A DNA stretch of 64,000 nt from Glossina fuscipes. Taxonomy: Eukaryota > Arthropoda > Insecta > Diptera > Glossinidae. Both the position numbers and the translations under genes were made by a program. A model generated the notes under the pieces. The model saw only the letters and a program-made list of their open reading frames with translations, made no database searches and was not told the origin of the DNA. Of this stretch, positions 35,307-46,654 are shown piece by piece. Location of the stretch: the NCBI RefSeq assembly GCF_014805625.2, contig NW_023998564.1, forward strand, positions 2,720,124 through 2,784,123, written 5' to 3'. The first letter of the stretch is position 1. Each line of letters opens with the position of its first letter.

Positions 35307-35873
35307 ATGCCTAAGGAGGATACGATACGATACAGCAAAAACGGTTCACACATAAGAAAGCTTTTGGTCATCTCAAAAGCCAAGTTCGAAGAATTTATAG
35401 AAAAACACCACAGAGGATCAGGCGGAGAGCACTTGCACGTTACGAAAACTATGAAGGAGATTAAAGAAAGATTTTACTGGGTAGAATGCCGCAAATCGTT
35501 AGCAGCATAGATTCGTAGCTGTGAGGAAAATGGTAAGTCAAAAGAAGAGAGAAATAAGTTGAAAAGATAGGGGCGGCCAAAACGATTTACAGAACGAACT
35601 CAAAACGCAAGTGAGAAGTTGAGTGCCGGAAATTATCAGAAAGTGAGCTTTGATGACAGAGATCTGGTACAACTACGTAAGCCATCGCATAGTGATAGAT
35701 TATCAGCAAAATTGCAATCTAATTGGGAGGAACCATACAAAGCCATCACGAGGATAACTGGTGGAGTCTATCGCATCCAGAAACATCAAAAAGGCGAAGC
35801 TACAAGTAAGGTGGCACACAAAAGCAGACTGATAGCTCTTGGAAATGACTTTGTTCGGGACGAACAAGATTAA
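35307..35873 (+). pseudogene. Integrase fragments (zinc-binding and C-terminal domains)
   Basis: The first frame (35307-35510) carries the H-H-x-G-x-G-G-x-H-L-x-x-x-K-T and R-F-Y-W signature of retroviral-type integrase HHCC domains. A stop follows. The second frame (35619-35873) resembles the integrase C-terminal module (D-L-V-x-L-R, K-L-Q-x-x-W, P-Y, V-Y-R-I, S-R-L-I). The DDE catalytic core that should lie between them is absent. Confidence 0.65.
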
Positions 35874-35883
35874 ATGGAGGGCA

Positions 35884-36240
35884 GTGTTACGAAAATCCCA
35901 AATCTAGTTCATTCCGGATAATTGATTTTCCAAAATAATAAATTCCCTAGAGAGGAAAAACCAAACATACATTCACGAGGCTTCATGTAGCTGCCGGCCG
36001 ACGAAAAAGATTAGCGGAAAAGCAGACAGGAGAAAACCAATTACACATTCGAAGGCGCGTCATGCAGCTGCCGGCCGAGGAAAATGATTACCGGAAAAAC
36101 AGGTTAACGGATTAAAAATGAAGCCATAAATATATACTGAGTATATATTTTTACAAGCAACATATATTCAATATATATTCAATACATATTTTTACAAGCA
36201 ACGCCAGTAAATGGCGTTTCCAACGAATTGTTCGGATTGC
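35884..36240 (+). repeat. 3' LTR with a duplicated internal unit
   Basis: Begins TGTTACG immediately after the polypurine tract. The block containing agctgccggccga is present twice (about 35960-36031 and 36032-36112), against once in the 5' LTR, so the unit has expanded or contracted. The right end is uncertain. Confidence 0.6.
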
Positions 36241-36559
36241 TATCGCTCTGTTTAGGTTTCCCCCAACTTTTAATGTTTAAGGCCAGCTTATATACACGAT
36301 GTTTTCACCGAAGTGTTCATTCATTCAGTGCTTCATTTCTGGATAGTTTTCCCATGAAGATCCATGCTTGAGCATATGTGATTTACTTCTGGATCCGCAA
36401 CCTAAGACCCCTTGGATTCAATAGTTTTAATGTGTAAGATATAAGGATTATAGGCATTTATCTATACTACTTCCTTTACACATAACACAAAAAGACTTTA
36501 TATCCTTATGTCTATCTAAATAGAACTTTTCACTATTGACTTTCAGGTCCATCGCCCCC

Positions 36560-36800
36560 GGTTTTCAAATGGGGACCCCGATGGAGACAACGGGCAGGCC
36601 AGGATAAAGAGTGGCCTAGGATGTAATATCATCCCGTTCGGTAAGTAGATGTTGTCCCTCCGTCGGTCCGGTCTGTGGTTTGGGTGAGATAAAACTTGAA
36701 GCCCTCCATTTCCCTCGAACTAGCAAGCTCATCAATAAAACTTGCGTTCGTCCTTTACTGGCTCCAATCCTTTTTAGTGGGCATCCAACTTAAAAATTAA
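36560..36800. repeat. Dispersed repeat, copy 2
   Basis: Diverged partner of 20290-20580 (ccgttcggtaagtag, ttgtcc, then the ccaatcc(t)ttt..gtgg.cat block). Confidence 0.5.
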
Positions 36801-36887
36801 ATTTAGAGAGACATAACGATATACAGACGCATATATAACAATTTCCTAAATAGCGTACAACTAATTTCTCCTTGGATTTTAATTTAG

Positions 36888-37133
36888 AACCCAACACAGT
36901 TAGACGCCACACTCAAACAACTAAATGAAAATTTAAATAAATGTATGAATGCGCTACGCAACCGATATATATACCGAGATCTTCACGCTGTATCGTGGAA
37001 ATTAATAAATAATTTTCAAAAAAAATTATTTGCAATCGAGGAAATTTCATTCCTGTGTTTATTAGAGAATTATGGAGCAAGATTCTCTCAAATAAATAAA
37101 AAAACTAAAGATGATGACAATCCAGGCTACTGA
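36888..37133 (+). CDS. Exon-like open frame, unidentified
   Basis: A clear acceptor (ttttaatttag) opens in phase 0 into 81 codons that start NPTQLDATLKQLNENLNKCM, a helical, coiled-coil-like sequence, and end at TGA. Codon use and composition look coding, but no family was recognised. No partner exon was found, and a T-rich tract ending in TTTGTAG follows the stop. It may be the last exon of a gene whose other exons were lost to repeats, or a pseudogene piece. Confidence 0.3.
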   Translation, partial: NPTQLDATLKQLNENLNKCMNALRNRYIYRDLHAVSWKLINNFQKKLFAIEEISFLCLLENYGARFSQINKKTKDDDNPGY

Positions 37134-39199
37134 AACTAACTTATTTTTTGTAGGGAAAAAAATTCCATTGAACAAAAAGTTTGCGGTTTTTGACTCCCTG
37201 TGAATTTCATCTGAAAAATAAGGTAAAGTTAATGTTGAAAGAATCTTCTACGTCTTAACCAATCCATGAACTATTCTTAAACAAACATTATTACATAATA
37301 ATAAAAATAAGTATATAAAATCATCCATCATGAACACAAACGGCAAACTACATGCTCAACTACATATAAACTTGTGCAATCACAAAACTTTATTTTGACA
37401 TTTGGGTGCATAACACGTCACTTAAACGACATTCATTGATTTGAGAGTTTAGATAAAAAAACTACGATTTCATTGAAATGTTTTATTCATTTCTCTGCAC
37501 AACGCGTTCATTTCATTGATAAAAGACAGAGTTGCTTTCAATAAATGCAAATTCAAGTATCCCCGACCATGAAAAATTTCTCCGATCATGAAAAATATCC
37601 CAGACCATGAATTTCCCCGACCATGAAAAATTCCCGGAGAGATTGGCATCAAAGCTTAGAAATACAAAGATTTTGAAAAAGGTCTGCCGAAGGAGAATTA
37701 ACATTTTATATGTTACATAGGATAGGGGTGGGGTATGTGTGAAGTGGAAACATTCTCTCCTTTATCATGTAGTTATAAGCGTACTCAACAAAGGGCAAAG
37801 AGGAAGTACCTTAAGATTAGACGAGTTACATTGAAAATCACCTTAAATTAATTTACTTACTTTATAATTAAATAAATTTTCCATCAATTGTTATTATTAT
37901 CATCAGCTAAATATCGAATTCAAATTGTTCATTTTACTTATTAGCAGCGATATGTACATACATACATTCACTGCGGTAAATAAGTAATAAGTACCCCTGA
38001 TCGCACTGGCTAAAACGTTAAGTTTTTCCTTCACATTGAGGCGTTTGCAAAAACACTAGGCTATTCGGAAGTGCCTACGCATTAAACATGTAATGCAGTT
38101 AGAAAATTATTTAAACTATAGAAACGAGGAGAGCGACAAAAGAAGGACAGAGAAACTGACACATTTAAAGAAAGACGAACTCTACACGACGTCGTCCAAT
38201 CAAAATGAATACTTTGCACGCTGTTAATATACAATGTCCTCGGGCCAACGTATTTCCAATAACTGAACTCTTTCCACGTTACACATACCGCTTTCTGTTG
38301 CGCATATTAAGCTAAATTTAATGGAGAACGACCAACAAACAGACCACATCACATCCGAATGAAATTCGTTCGTTATTCAATTTGAGGCGTTTTGGCTACC
38401 TGTTCTCCTTCATGTTCAAAAGAGTTAGAAGAAAAATATAAATTGCCACAACGTTGGAGATAATTCCTATCGAATACGCCTAGAAATTCCGAATATCGCG
38501 AACAAAATTCTCAATGATTGCTTCGTACAATGTAAAATCCGTCGTGAACAAAATCACAACACGACTGATCTTTCGTCGTATGTACGTAATCAAATGTTCC
38601 TAAGCTAACTTTTGAGCAAAATGCCAATAACGGGATTGGAAAAATGTTCCTCATAAATGCGCTAGAAAAAACTGGTAAAACCGCCCAGCGACTCGATCAC
38701 AAAATGACAAAACCTTAATTTTTAATTTGTCTGGTATTTGTGCGACATTGCTACTTGATGCATAGAGGAAAAATTGAACGAATTCCTACCAAAAATAAAG
38801 TCATGGTGAGACTAAAGTATTACTACGTTATCTAAACAAATTTTTTATTAATATGGGATTTTCTACGCTATAAAGGCGTCTTAACTTGCGAGAACATAGC
38901 AAAAAAAACTCATATGTTAGTGAAAAAAAACTCGAAACTTACTAAAGATTCTCTAGTTTCAACAGGAGGTTCAGCAGCGTAAAACTCATTTTTTAAAGCA
39001 ATTGGCTACGTAAGAATGTTACTACACTATGAAAAATCAAGAAAATGTAACGAAAGACTTTTTTTTTTATTCGTTATCACTCACCTCACATTATTACGAA
39101 CATAGTTCACTGCGGTATATGAATACATATAGCATTCTATAGAAATTAAAATCATCGTCGACAGGTACGTACAGCTAAAGTCGATCTTAATTGGTCAGA
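37134..39199. other. Gene-free stretch with a minisatellite
   Basis: Apart from the 17-base tandem repeat at 37559-37640, I see nothing recognisable. Open frames here are short and AT-driven. Confidence 0.5.
37559..37640. repeat. 17-base tandem repeat
   Basis: Four to five units of cccgaccatgaaaaatt with scattered changes. Each carries ACCATGA or ATCATGA. Confidence 0.8.
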
Positions 39200-39424
39200 T
39201 TAATTAAAACTCGAAAGCAAATTTTGCCAAAATTTTAACCTGTAGCAAAAATGCTTTCGTTTTCTTACATTTTTCACAAAACATTTTTCCTGAGCTGGTA
39301 GATCATCTAAATGTAGGCAAGTTGGTTTACCGCCAACCTTGTTAGGAAAATAACAATTATTCAACCAACTGTTTTCATCAATCTTTTCCAAAAAGCCAAA
39401 CTTTATTTCATTGATTATGGACAA
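39200..39424 (-). pseudogene. Zfrp8/PDCD2 5'-fragment pseudogene
   Basis: The minus strand reads KFGFLEKIDENSWL, then YFPNKVGGKP and LDDLPAQEK. This is the N-terminal block of PDCD2/Zfrp8, a ribosome-assembly and stem-cell protein. One base later in frame, just after AQEK, it continues FCEKCKKTKAFLLQ, the start of the MYND-like zinc region (L-C-E-x-C-x-x-P-x-x-F-L-x-Q). So a frameshift separates the two halves. The expected ATG is out of frame with the block because a base appears to be missing right after it. The rest of the gene is absent. No intron is visible, so either one exon was copied or a processed copy was truncated. Confidence 0.75.
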
Positions 39425-40563
39425 TTACATATACACATAGTAAGCAAAGATATATACCAAGAAGCTGATGTAGTGTGTGTTCAGTGTGATTGCATATCGT
39501 TATATGCATCCACTTTGAAGTGTGACGAAATCAGCATAATTCTTTCGTTAAAAGAAAAATAAAAATTATGTCACACTTCACTTGGCTGAGTATTGCCTTT
39601 CGTAATGCAATGCAATGCCAGGCGCTGCCAATCAAAACAATTATCATTTTTGTTGATGTAAGCATAATTTAGTATAAGGACTTATGTGTAAATAGCCGAA
39701 TAAAAACTGAATAAAGTAATTGTTTTATGCAGTTCAATCAAAGCGTATCAACTCGTTGTTGTAAAGATAGGCGTCCTATCCGCCTTGTAACTTTAGTTAG
39801 AGACTGTCTCATGCCGAGCCTAATTGGCATTTTTTAGAGACTGCTCGACTTGGCGCCCTGAAGCCGAGCAACATAGGCAGATACACCAACAGCACTTAGT
39901 CACACTTTGAAAAGATAGCTGTCTCTGTTTTCAAAATTTTCCTTAACAATATTAATAATTTTTTTTGTAATTACTAAAAATATTGAACGGTTTCTCCATA
40001 TATGTGTTCATTCACTTCGTTTATAGTGTAAAATAATCATACATATATGCATATAAGTAACAAATTTGTATATTCACGCTCGCATGCAAACAAAGTTGTT
40101 CATATTACATATATATACATATATATGTTATATGCATATACATTCAAAAACGTACGTCTAAAAAAGAAGCAGTGGCGAATATCATACAAATTAATACAAA
40201 TACGTTGCTGTAGTGCCTCCAATATGAATAACGGGGTTGCAGAATAGATATTCAATTTTAATTAATAAATGTTGTGGGGGGGGGGGGGGGAGAACGTATT
40301 GTACTGACATGGAAACGGAATGGAAAGTAGGTTAAGTTGACATGTCAGCGTCTCCGTCGAAAAGGTCGCTGTAGAAATTTTGCGTGAATAATTTGTTCTT
40401 ACCAGCAGAATAACCTGTACTTACGTGGTTGCGTAAATTTGAAGTGCAACGAGTGGGCACACGTGAATAATTCAAATTGAAGTTTGATTGTCGGATGAAA
40501 GATTGGATTCATTACAGCTTGTAAGTTGTTGACTGTAGTTGAGAACTGGTGATTCTGGGAGAT
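39425..40563. other. Gene-free stretch
   Basis: Contains a run of 15 G at 40276-40290 and TATA-rich DNA at 40100-40140. No gene seen. Confidence 0.5.
40276..40290 (+). repeat. Run of 15 G
   Basis: A single uninterrupted G tract in otherwise AT-rich DNA. Its length may be unreliable in the assembly. Confidence 0.9.
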
Positions 40564-41300
40564 TTAGTTTATTAGATTTTGGCATACGTGTTGTTGTTTT
40601 AATTTTTTCAATATTTGTTGTTGGTTTGTTTTTTCAATCTTATCTTTGGCGGGTAATGGAAGTGATTTAGCAATGTAATTTTTGGTTGATGGTAGAACGG
40701 GTTTTTCATTGGAAGGAGTTGGAATTAAAGGCTTATTAGGCTCGATTCGCGAGGCGACAACAGCATTAGTATTGCTTTTGCTAATTCTTTGGGTCCCAGA
40801 TGGATTAATTTCCCGGTACTTGCGTCGCGCTTCACCCATGCTACAGTAATTTTCTGTTTTCATTTTTAGTATTTCACGCATTTGTATAAAACGTGGGCAT
40901 TGCTTGTCTAACGCCGAGTGTTGATGGTTGCAATTTAAGCAGAAGCTTCGCGTACAGTTTTCAGCACAATTTCATCTTCCGGCACATGCTTTAAGCATTG
41001 GGCATAAACTACGCCTTTAAACGAGTTCACTTTGTCATGCAGTTTAGCGGATATAGCACATAAATTAACTAATCATTTCGATTTTATGAGCTTTTCGGTT
41101 ACGCGCGGATTGCCAGCAAGGACAAGTAAATTCCCATCGCGTAGAATCGATATAAGGTCTATATATGTTGTAATGCTATCTAGTGCTTTTTTAATAGCAA
41201 AAGGGCTAATTTGCGAAATTGTTATGGAAGGATCAGTTGGAGAAATCGCAACATATTTTTTGTCAATAGGAATGACGCTACTGATTGGCAACACCGGAAA
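40564..41300 (-). pseudogene. Non-LTR retrotransposon ORF1 (gag-like) remnant
   Basis: Minus strand from about 41294: KKYVAISPTDPSITI, ISPFAIKKALDSI, LRDGNLLVLAGNP, then KLHDKVNSFKGVVYAQCL and HVPEDEIV, in one mostly open frame. This is the RRM-like core of Jockey/I-type ORF1 proteins. In another frame comes a zinc-knuckle-like CLNCNHQHSALDKQC and a Lys/Pro-rich tail. The segment between core and knuckle is deleted. It is possibly the missing ORF1 of the RNase H-bearing family seen at 13691 and 28010, but no shared sequence proves this. Confidence 0.6.
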
Positions 41301-43019
41301 GTCGAAATTTTTAATTTTTTTTTCTTTGGTGGATACGTCCGCTAATAGATGAAATCTATTTGAGTTTTTATCTGGCGACCATTATGCCTTATGGTTGTCT
41401 ATTATTTAGTAAGTTGTGAAATAACCACTCACTTGAAAAGATTTGGGAACTGCTGAGGATAATGACAGTTGTTTTCAATATCTTATTTTTATTTTTCTTT
41501 TGTTTTCTTTTTTTTTTTTAAATGTTTTTATTATATTTACAGAAAACAAAAGCAAATATGGTACCTGCGATGATCAGTTTTTGCAAAAATACAGAAAGCA
41601 CACGACTAAAACACACAAAAACACCGAAAACAATTAAGAAATCGCAGACGGAGAACAAAACACGCACTACTCAGAACGTAAGTCGATGTCTACTGATTAT
41701 TGAACTTAAGACAGATATAATTAAATGGACGCAATAATATCGCAGTAAATCAATGAATTCAATAACTTTTGCTTTAGAAATTGTTAGCAACTAAGTAGGC
41801 ACCAACGAGATTTCCAGGGAAACTATGAAGGAATTTCAGACGGGCCTCCTTTTAAAAGTATTTGTAAAAAAATTTTTAAAAATGCACTCACGTGTAATTC
41901 CTTCAAATTATTTATTATTTTCTGAATTTTTTAAATGAATTTGCACTCTTTTTTTGTGTTTTCAACTATTACTTCTTTTTTGTTTTGGGATATTGAGTTA
42001 AGATGGATCTACCCAATAAATTTGTGGCTTATGTGTCCAAATAAGAAACAGTAGCAATTATTGTCAAAAAATATACATAAAACCGAACAAAAAAGTACGG
42101 TCGTGATAGCCAAAGCCTCTATTGAGTGTAATCAAACTTTGGCTGAAAACAAAAAAGGAGTGTTATAGCAATAGAAACTGTTTGAACGCAAAGAAAAAAA
42201 TAAAATAATTTATCATGCATTAAAGGGATAAATTCGCTTTTCTAATTAAGCAAGTTACTTCCCCAAAATGATCTCTTTGCTGCAAAGAGATCGAGGAGTC
42301 CATCATACAACTTGAGGAAGCTAAAAGAACTCCTAATACCATCAAACGGTGCGATTAATTCTCACACCAAAGATGCCCTTACGCTAAAGCAATGCCGAGC
42401 TCGAGCTAAAAAGTTGCTTAATACTTTAATTAATAATGATGACGAGAAATTAAAGTCAGCAACTAAGTTCAACGTCAATCTAATAATGAAACAATGCTCA
42501 TCTCATAGATTTCGATTTAACGTATTTAGATATATTCAACATTTACTTGTAATCCATACATCATCAGCGAGCCAAATGTACAAAATATCAATTCCTTGTA
42601 GCGCTATATTCTCGTTTAATTTTACAGTGAAACGGAAACAGAACTTGAATTATTTATATAAGTAGCGCGCTTTCGAAGGAATTATTGTTTGGAAAAACCC
42701 ACTGTTTTAGCAGACTAGAATCAACAATTAATAATTGAGTGAATCCGACCTAAAAGCTCTGTTCTAAAATTAAAATGAAGAGAGTCTGTGTGAATTGGGA
42801 CCTTAGAAGGGCTTTGTTTATTTTGGGAGAATTTTCGGAAATTGGCAGAAATCCAATTTAACAATTCTTGATAATAAATGGCAAAAAAACCCCAATATAT
42901 CGAAAATCAATGACAACGATGAAACTACGTATCTTTTGTTAACGGCCGACTACTGGCGGTTTGAGTGAAGGCAAACGTAGACATGAGTTTTCATTGGAGA
43001 TGACCTCAGAGATATTTTT
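41301..43019. other. No assigned gene
   Basis: The stretch at 42312-42665 is open and reasonably balanced for its first 60 codons (LRKLKELLIPSNGAINSHTK), then turns AT-rich. No family recognised. Confidence 0.4.
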
Positions 43020-43373
43020 CAATTCTGAATTTTGATGAAAATACCACGTCTGGTCTACGTATTAATTCCAATAAAAGCAATTGCAGAGGGATACTTAACG
43101 CACTGCAAAAGTCCGATAAAGGAACATGTACAAGCACTGAGAGGGCGATTAAAGACCAATACAAAGAACTGGCGGGAAGAGTAAGCACAGAACTGAATCG
43201 TGCAGTGTCCGCTGAAAAGGTGAAAGGGACCTTGCGATACGTTAGGCAGTGTGTGCAACGAATTGAAAAAGGTTCGTCTTTCCGTAAGCATATCGACATA
43301 CCTATGGTATGCGCAAGAACTAGGATATATGCGGGCCGCCGAGACGTTTACAAAACAAATCGACCGTGACAGG
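43020..43373 (+). pseudogene. Open coding-like stretch, possibly mobile-element gag
   Basis: A + frame without a start codon stays open for about 115 codons to TGA near 43371. Its composition is basic and helical (GILNALQKSDKG, AIKDQYKELAGRV, RYVRQCVQRI). It is coding-like but carries no motif I can assign. Its helical, Lys/Arg/Gln-rich character fits a gag fragment; that is only a guess. Confidence 0.3.
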
Positions 43374-43660
43374 AGACTAACCGAAATGATACGTTCCGAG
43401 ATGTAGTGGACTGACGCGACTAAAACGCCAAGTGTGGAGAGAGCGCCAAGTGTAGAGAAATTCACTCTCCTCTAGTGATAAGTTTGTGTTCATCATATTT
43501 GTGCTATTTTATCCTTATTTCTATTTAATTTTAGATAAAAAGTATACGCCGTGCAATGCCGCCCCTAATTAAATGCCGCCTATTACCGCATCATTGCTTC
43601 CTCGTCCCAAGATAATTATAATGTTACATAGGCATATTTATAATTATTATTCTATTTTAG

Positions 43661-43916
43661 ATTAGATTACAAATCAAATCCAACTCACACTGCTCATCGC
43701 CTTATATCGATGAAGATTCGCTGCATACCGAAGGTAGGTTTGCATTTATCTTTAGTTATTATTATAACAATTTATTCATTTCTTTTCATTTCACGCATCG
43801 CTTCAGCAGAATGCGATACTTTCATAGGCCAAATGGTAAGTTTGTGATCATCTTTATGTACAAAATTCATTAATCGCGACATTTTTCTTTTGCAGATATC
43901 AGCACACCAGCAGTGA
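43661..43916 (+). CDS. Three consecutive exon-like segments, unidentified
   Basis: Segments 43661-43733, 43807-43835 and 43896-43916 are each bounded by good splice consensus: attttag|, |gtaggt; cttcag|, |gtaagt; ttttgcag|. In one phase-consistent reading the peptide ends YIDEDSLHTEAECDTFIGQM, then ISAHQQ and a stop. A second reading of the last two segments is also open (RMRYFHRPND, then ISTPAVILSSVYNG). The acid-rich D-E-D, then E-C-D-x-F-x-x-M pattern recalls the BESS tail of MADF proteins, too weakly to name. A CAGCAG acceptor at the middle exon could splice at either AG. Confidence 0.3.
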
Positions 43917-46654
43917 TTTTAAGTTCAGTTTATAATGGTGTAGGCCTAAAGGGGAGCAACACGCCTATCACCATACCTCAAAGTTGATGTGGAAAACCGT
44001 GCCGTGAAGAGTTACAATACTCGTTAAAGCAATAGATAATATTTGCCAAAGGATAGCCTACTAGAAGTGATTTGCACTATCTATTTCACGACATTTGTCA
44101 TTGCAGCATATGAAGAAGCTAGAAAAGAAATTATAACACAAAAAAAAGGTCAAAACGAGAAATTGAAAACTTAAACGTGCTCATATACTATAATAAATGC
44201 ATGTGGTTTGCATTTTATTTTGTATTACATCTTCTTGCATTTATTTTTTATGATTTCTAAGCAATTAAGGAAATATATGTTCATATATATTCTACTCTCG
44301 TCACTATTCTAAAACGGAAACCCAGTTTTGTCTATATAAAAGGTTGACAAGGAAATAATTTTGGTTTTTTAGTGTAGGACCGAATTCAATTAGCAACAGA
44401 ATGCAATTCTCATTTAGAAATGCATAATTGCGGTTACGTCAGCATAACCAACTCAACATATATTGCTTCGACATAGACAGCCATTTTTCCTTTACCTGAC
44501 GGATATTTAACTCTCTCCGGTTTTCTGCTGTGCTTGTTTATCTTTTCTTAATATTCGGTTGACAGTGACGCACATTTATTCTTGTCTTACGCGTATCTGT
44601 GCTCTATTAAATGTCTTGTTTTTTCCGCAAATCGTTTGTGATCAATGCTGACATTTCTTTCGCGCCGATTCGCAATTTTTTTTGCCTTTGCAGGTGACGT
44701 CATTTTTCTATTTCGTTAAAGAGCTTGGATAGCACCTTATAGATGATAGCAGGTTGGGAGCCATCGTATATTTTGGCTTGCACTTTAATTATTTTTACAA
44801 TTTTTTTTGTGTCCTATACCACTTCTGGTGTAGGGTGTACTAAGTTCGTGGGAATGTATATAATATCCGGAAGGGCTTACGATACTAGATACAGAAAATT
44901 GAAATCGGAATCTACCGATAGATGGGATTACCGCTTTGCGTAGAGAACATGAAAGGATCTTGTCCCTGCATCATACTGTGAATGAAAAGTGAATCTATTT
45001 TGAGGATCAAAGACTCGAAAATTAATGGGTTGATCCAGGTTTACCATTCTTGTCGGCCGGTATAGCATCGGGCCTCCGTGTTTAATGGGACCGGTAAAAT
45101 GGGATCTCTTGTTAGTTGCTAAGATTTGGTAAAATGTTTAATAGCAAAGGCTAAAGACAGTTCATAGATTTTAACTGTTCTCTGTTCAAAAAACTACCAG
45201 AATTTCGAAAGAGGCAAAATGTTGGAACTGTTAACTAGCAAGTGCTACCCAATGCGACTGACTCATCCGGCTCAAGACCTTCTAATTGCCATTTATTTCC
45301 ATCGATGGAATATGGTTTTGCTAAATACCGTTTTGCTTCTTACCAAAATGTTCGAAAATGGTTCGATGGCAAGTTTGGTCCAAAAAAAACCATAGTTGTT
45401 TTGGCGTGACATCCACACATTGCCAGGCAGAAGGGGCCAAACCTGCAGTAGCGGTAGGCAACATTTTTTATCATTTCTGTTCACAAGGTGTGATATTTCT
45501 ATACAAAAACTCTAGTTTCAGTTATACGTAGTTGATAGATCCACCTCTGTCCGTCTAATGTTTGACTATGAATTTTGAGATATTGTGACGACATTCGGTA
45601 CATTGACATATTTCGGTTCAGAAATGAAATTTTGGGTATAGATTATATCATGTCATAGCGTTTGCACGGCTAGTCCCCTGTCTTTAAAAGCAAAAATCGT
45701 TATCTGAAAAAAATTTCAAAATTTCTGAAGGAATTCTGAAAAAAATTTCAAAAAAGATTATACTAATCTAGTAGTGGTGTAGTGTGCAAATTGCTGGTCG
45801 TGTCCAATTGTAACTCTTATTTCTTTAACAGACGAGTTTGTCAAGTTTACTAAAATAAACTTCGCTTCCTGAAAATGGCTCCATAACATGGTCCAATCTT
45901 TTTCCCTGGCCCTTTTGAGATTTGCAGTCAGATAGTAGCCGTTGCGGGGCAAATCGCGAGGGCATTTATCAATATCATTATAGTCATCAGCGTGTGACAC
46001 ATAAATTTACTCCATTGTAATTAAACGCGGTACCCCTTGAAACATAACTTTCTCATGTCCAGATTTTCATGCAAAAGATGCACTGCTTTTTGGTTGACAA
46101 TGTCAACTATCTTGTGCAACACTATTTTTCAATTATTGAAAATATTTAAATAAATAACTAATGGAAATTTATGACATTTTCCGAAAATATTACAAAAGCA
46201 CATAAAACATATTGACAGGTGAGATATGCTATAAACTATATATATTCGTGATCAACGAGAGTACAAAGATCAAAGGGAGTACAAAGATGAAGAAACTTGC
46301 AAATAAATAGCTAGATGCCCGGCAGAGCGAAGAATTTGTCAAAAGAACGAACAAGTGAGTGAAAATGGGAAAACACGACGGAAACCTGCAAATTGATAAA
46401 CGGGAGAAACGAATGGCATAAAGTGAAAAAATCCAGCAGATAAACTAACACATAAACAGCCCAATGAAATAACTATTGGACTGATGGATCGATAAACGTT
46501 CGCTCAAGTGGAACCCCAAGCAACCAGAGCTACAGACGAAACGGGTGACACACGAAAGAATAAACAAAGATAACCTTGGAAAGCTTGATATGTGGCATAT
46601 ACGAATACTTGGGCAGACAAATAAAGGTATGGATAGGCACAGCGATGGACAAGT
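43917..46654. other. Gene-free stretch
   Basis: AT-rich, with no recognisable gene. Bases 45540-45620 carry another diverged copy of the dispersed repeat seen near 4008 and 7048. Bases 46260-46620 are purine-rich with GAAC/AAAGA-like degenerate repeats, similar in style to 674-1190. Confidence 0.45.

Larger units (their letters stand above)
33684..36240 (+). mobile_element. Internally deleted Ty3/gypsy-type LTR retrotransposon
   Basis: Two related terminal segments begin with (T/C)GTTACGAAAATCC at 33684 and 35884. A polypurine stretch (ggagggcag) directly precedes the right one. Between them lie a gag-like frame with a SAP-type helix pair, an integrase zinc-binding fragment and an integrase C-terminal fragment. 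Protease, reverse transcriptase, RNase H and the integrase catalytic core are missing, so the 2.5 kb copy cannot move by itself. The gag start, polypurine tract and LTR order fit the mdg3/Blastopia-like gypsy group; that assignment is inference. The right LTR boundary is uncertain. Confidence 0.75.

Noticed and set aside
37559..37640. CRISPR-like array
   Set aside because: Units abut without spacers and the context is eukaryotic. It is a minisatellite.
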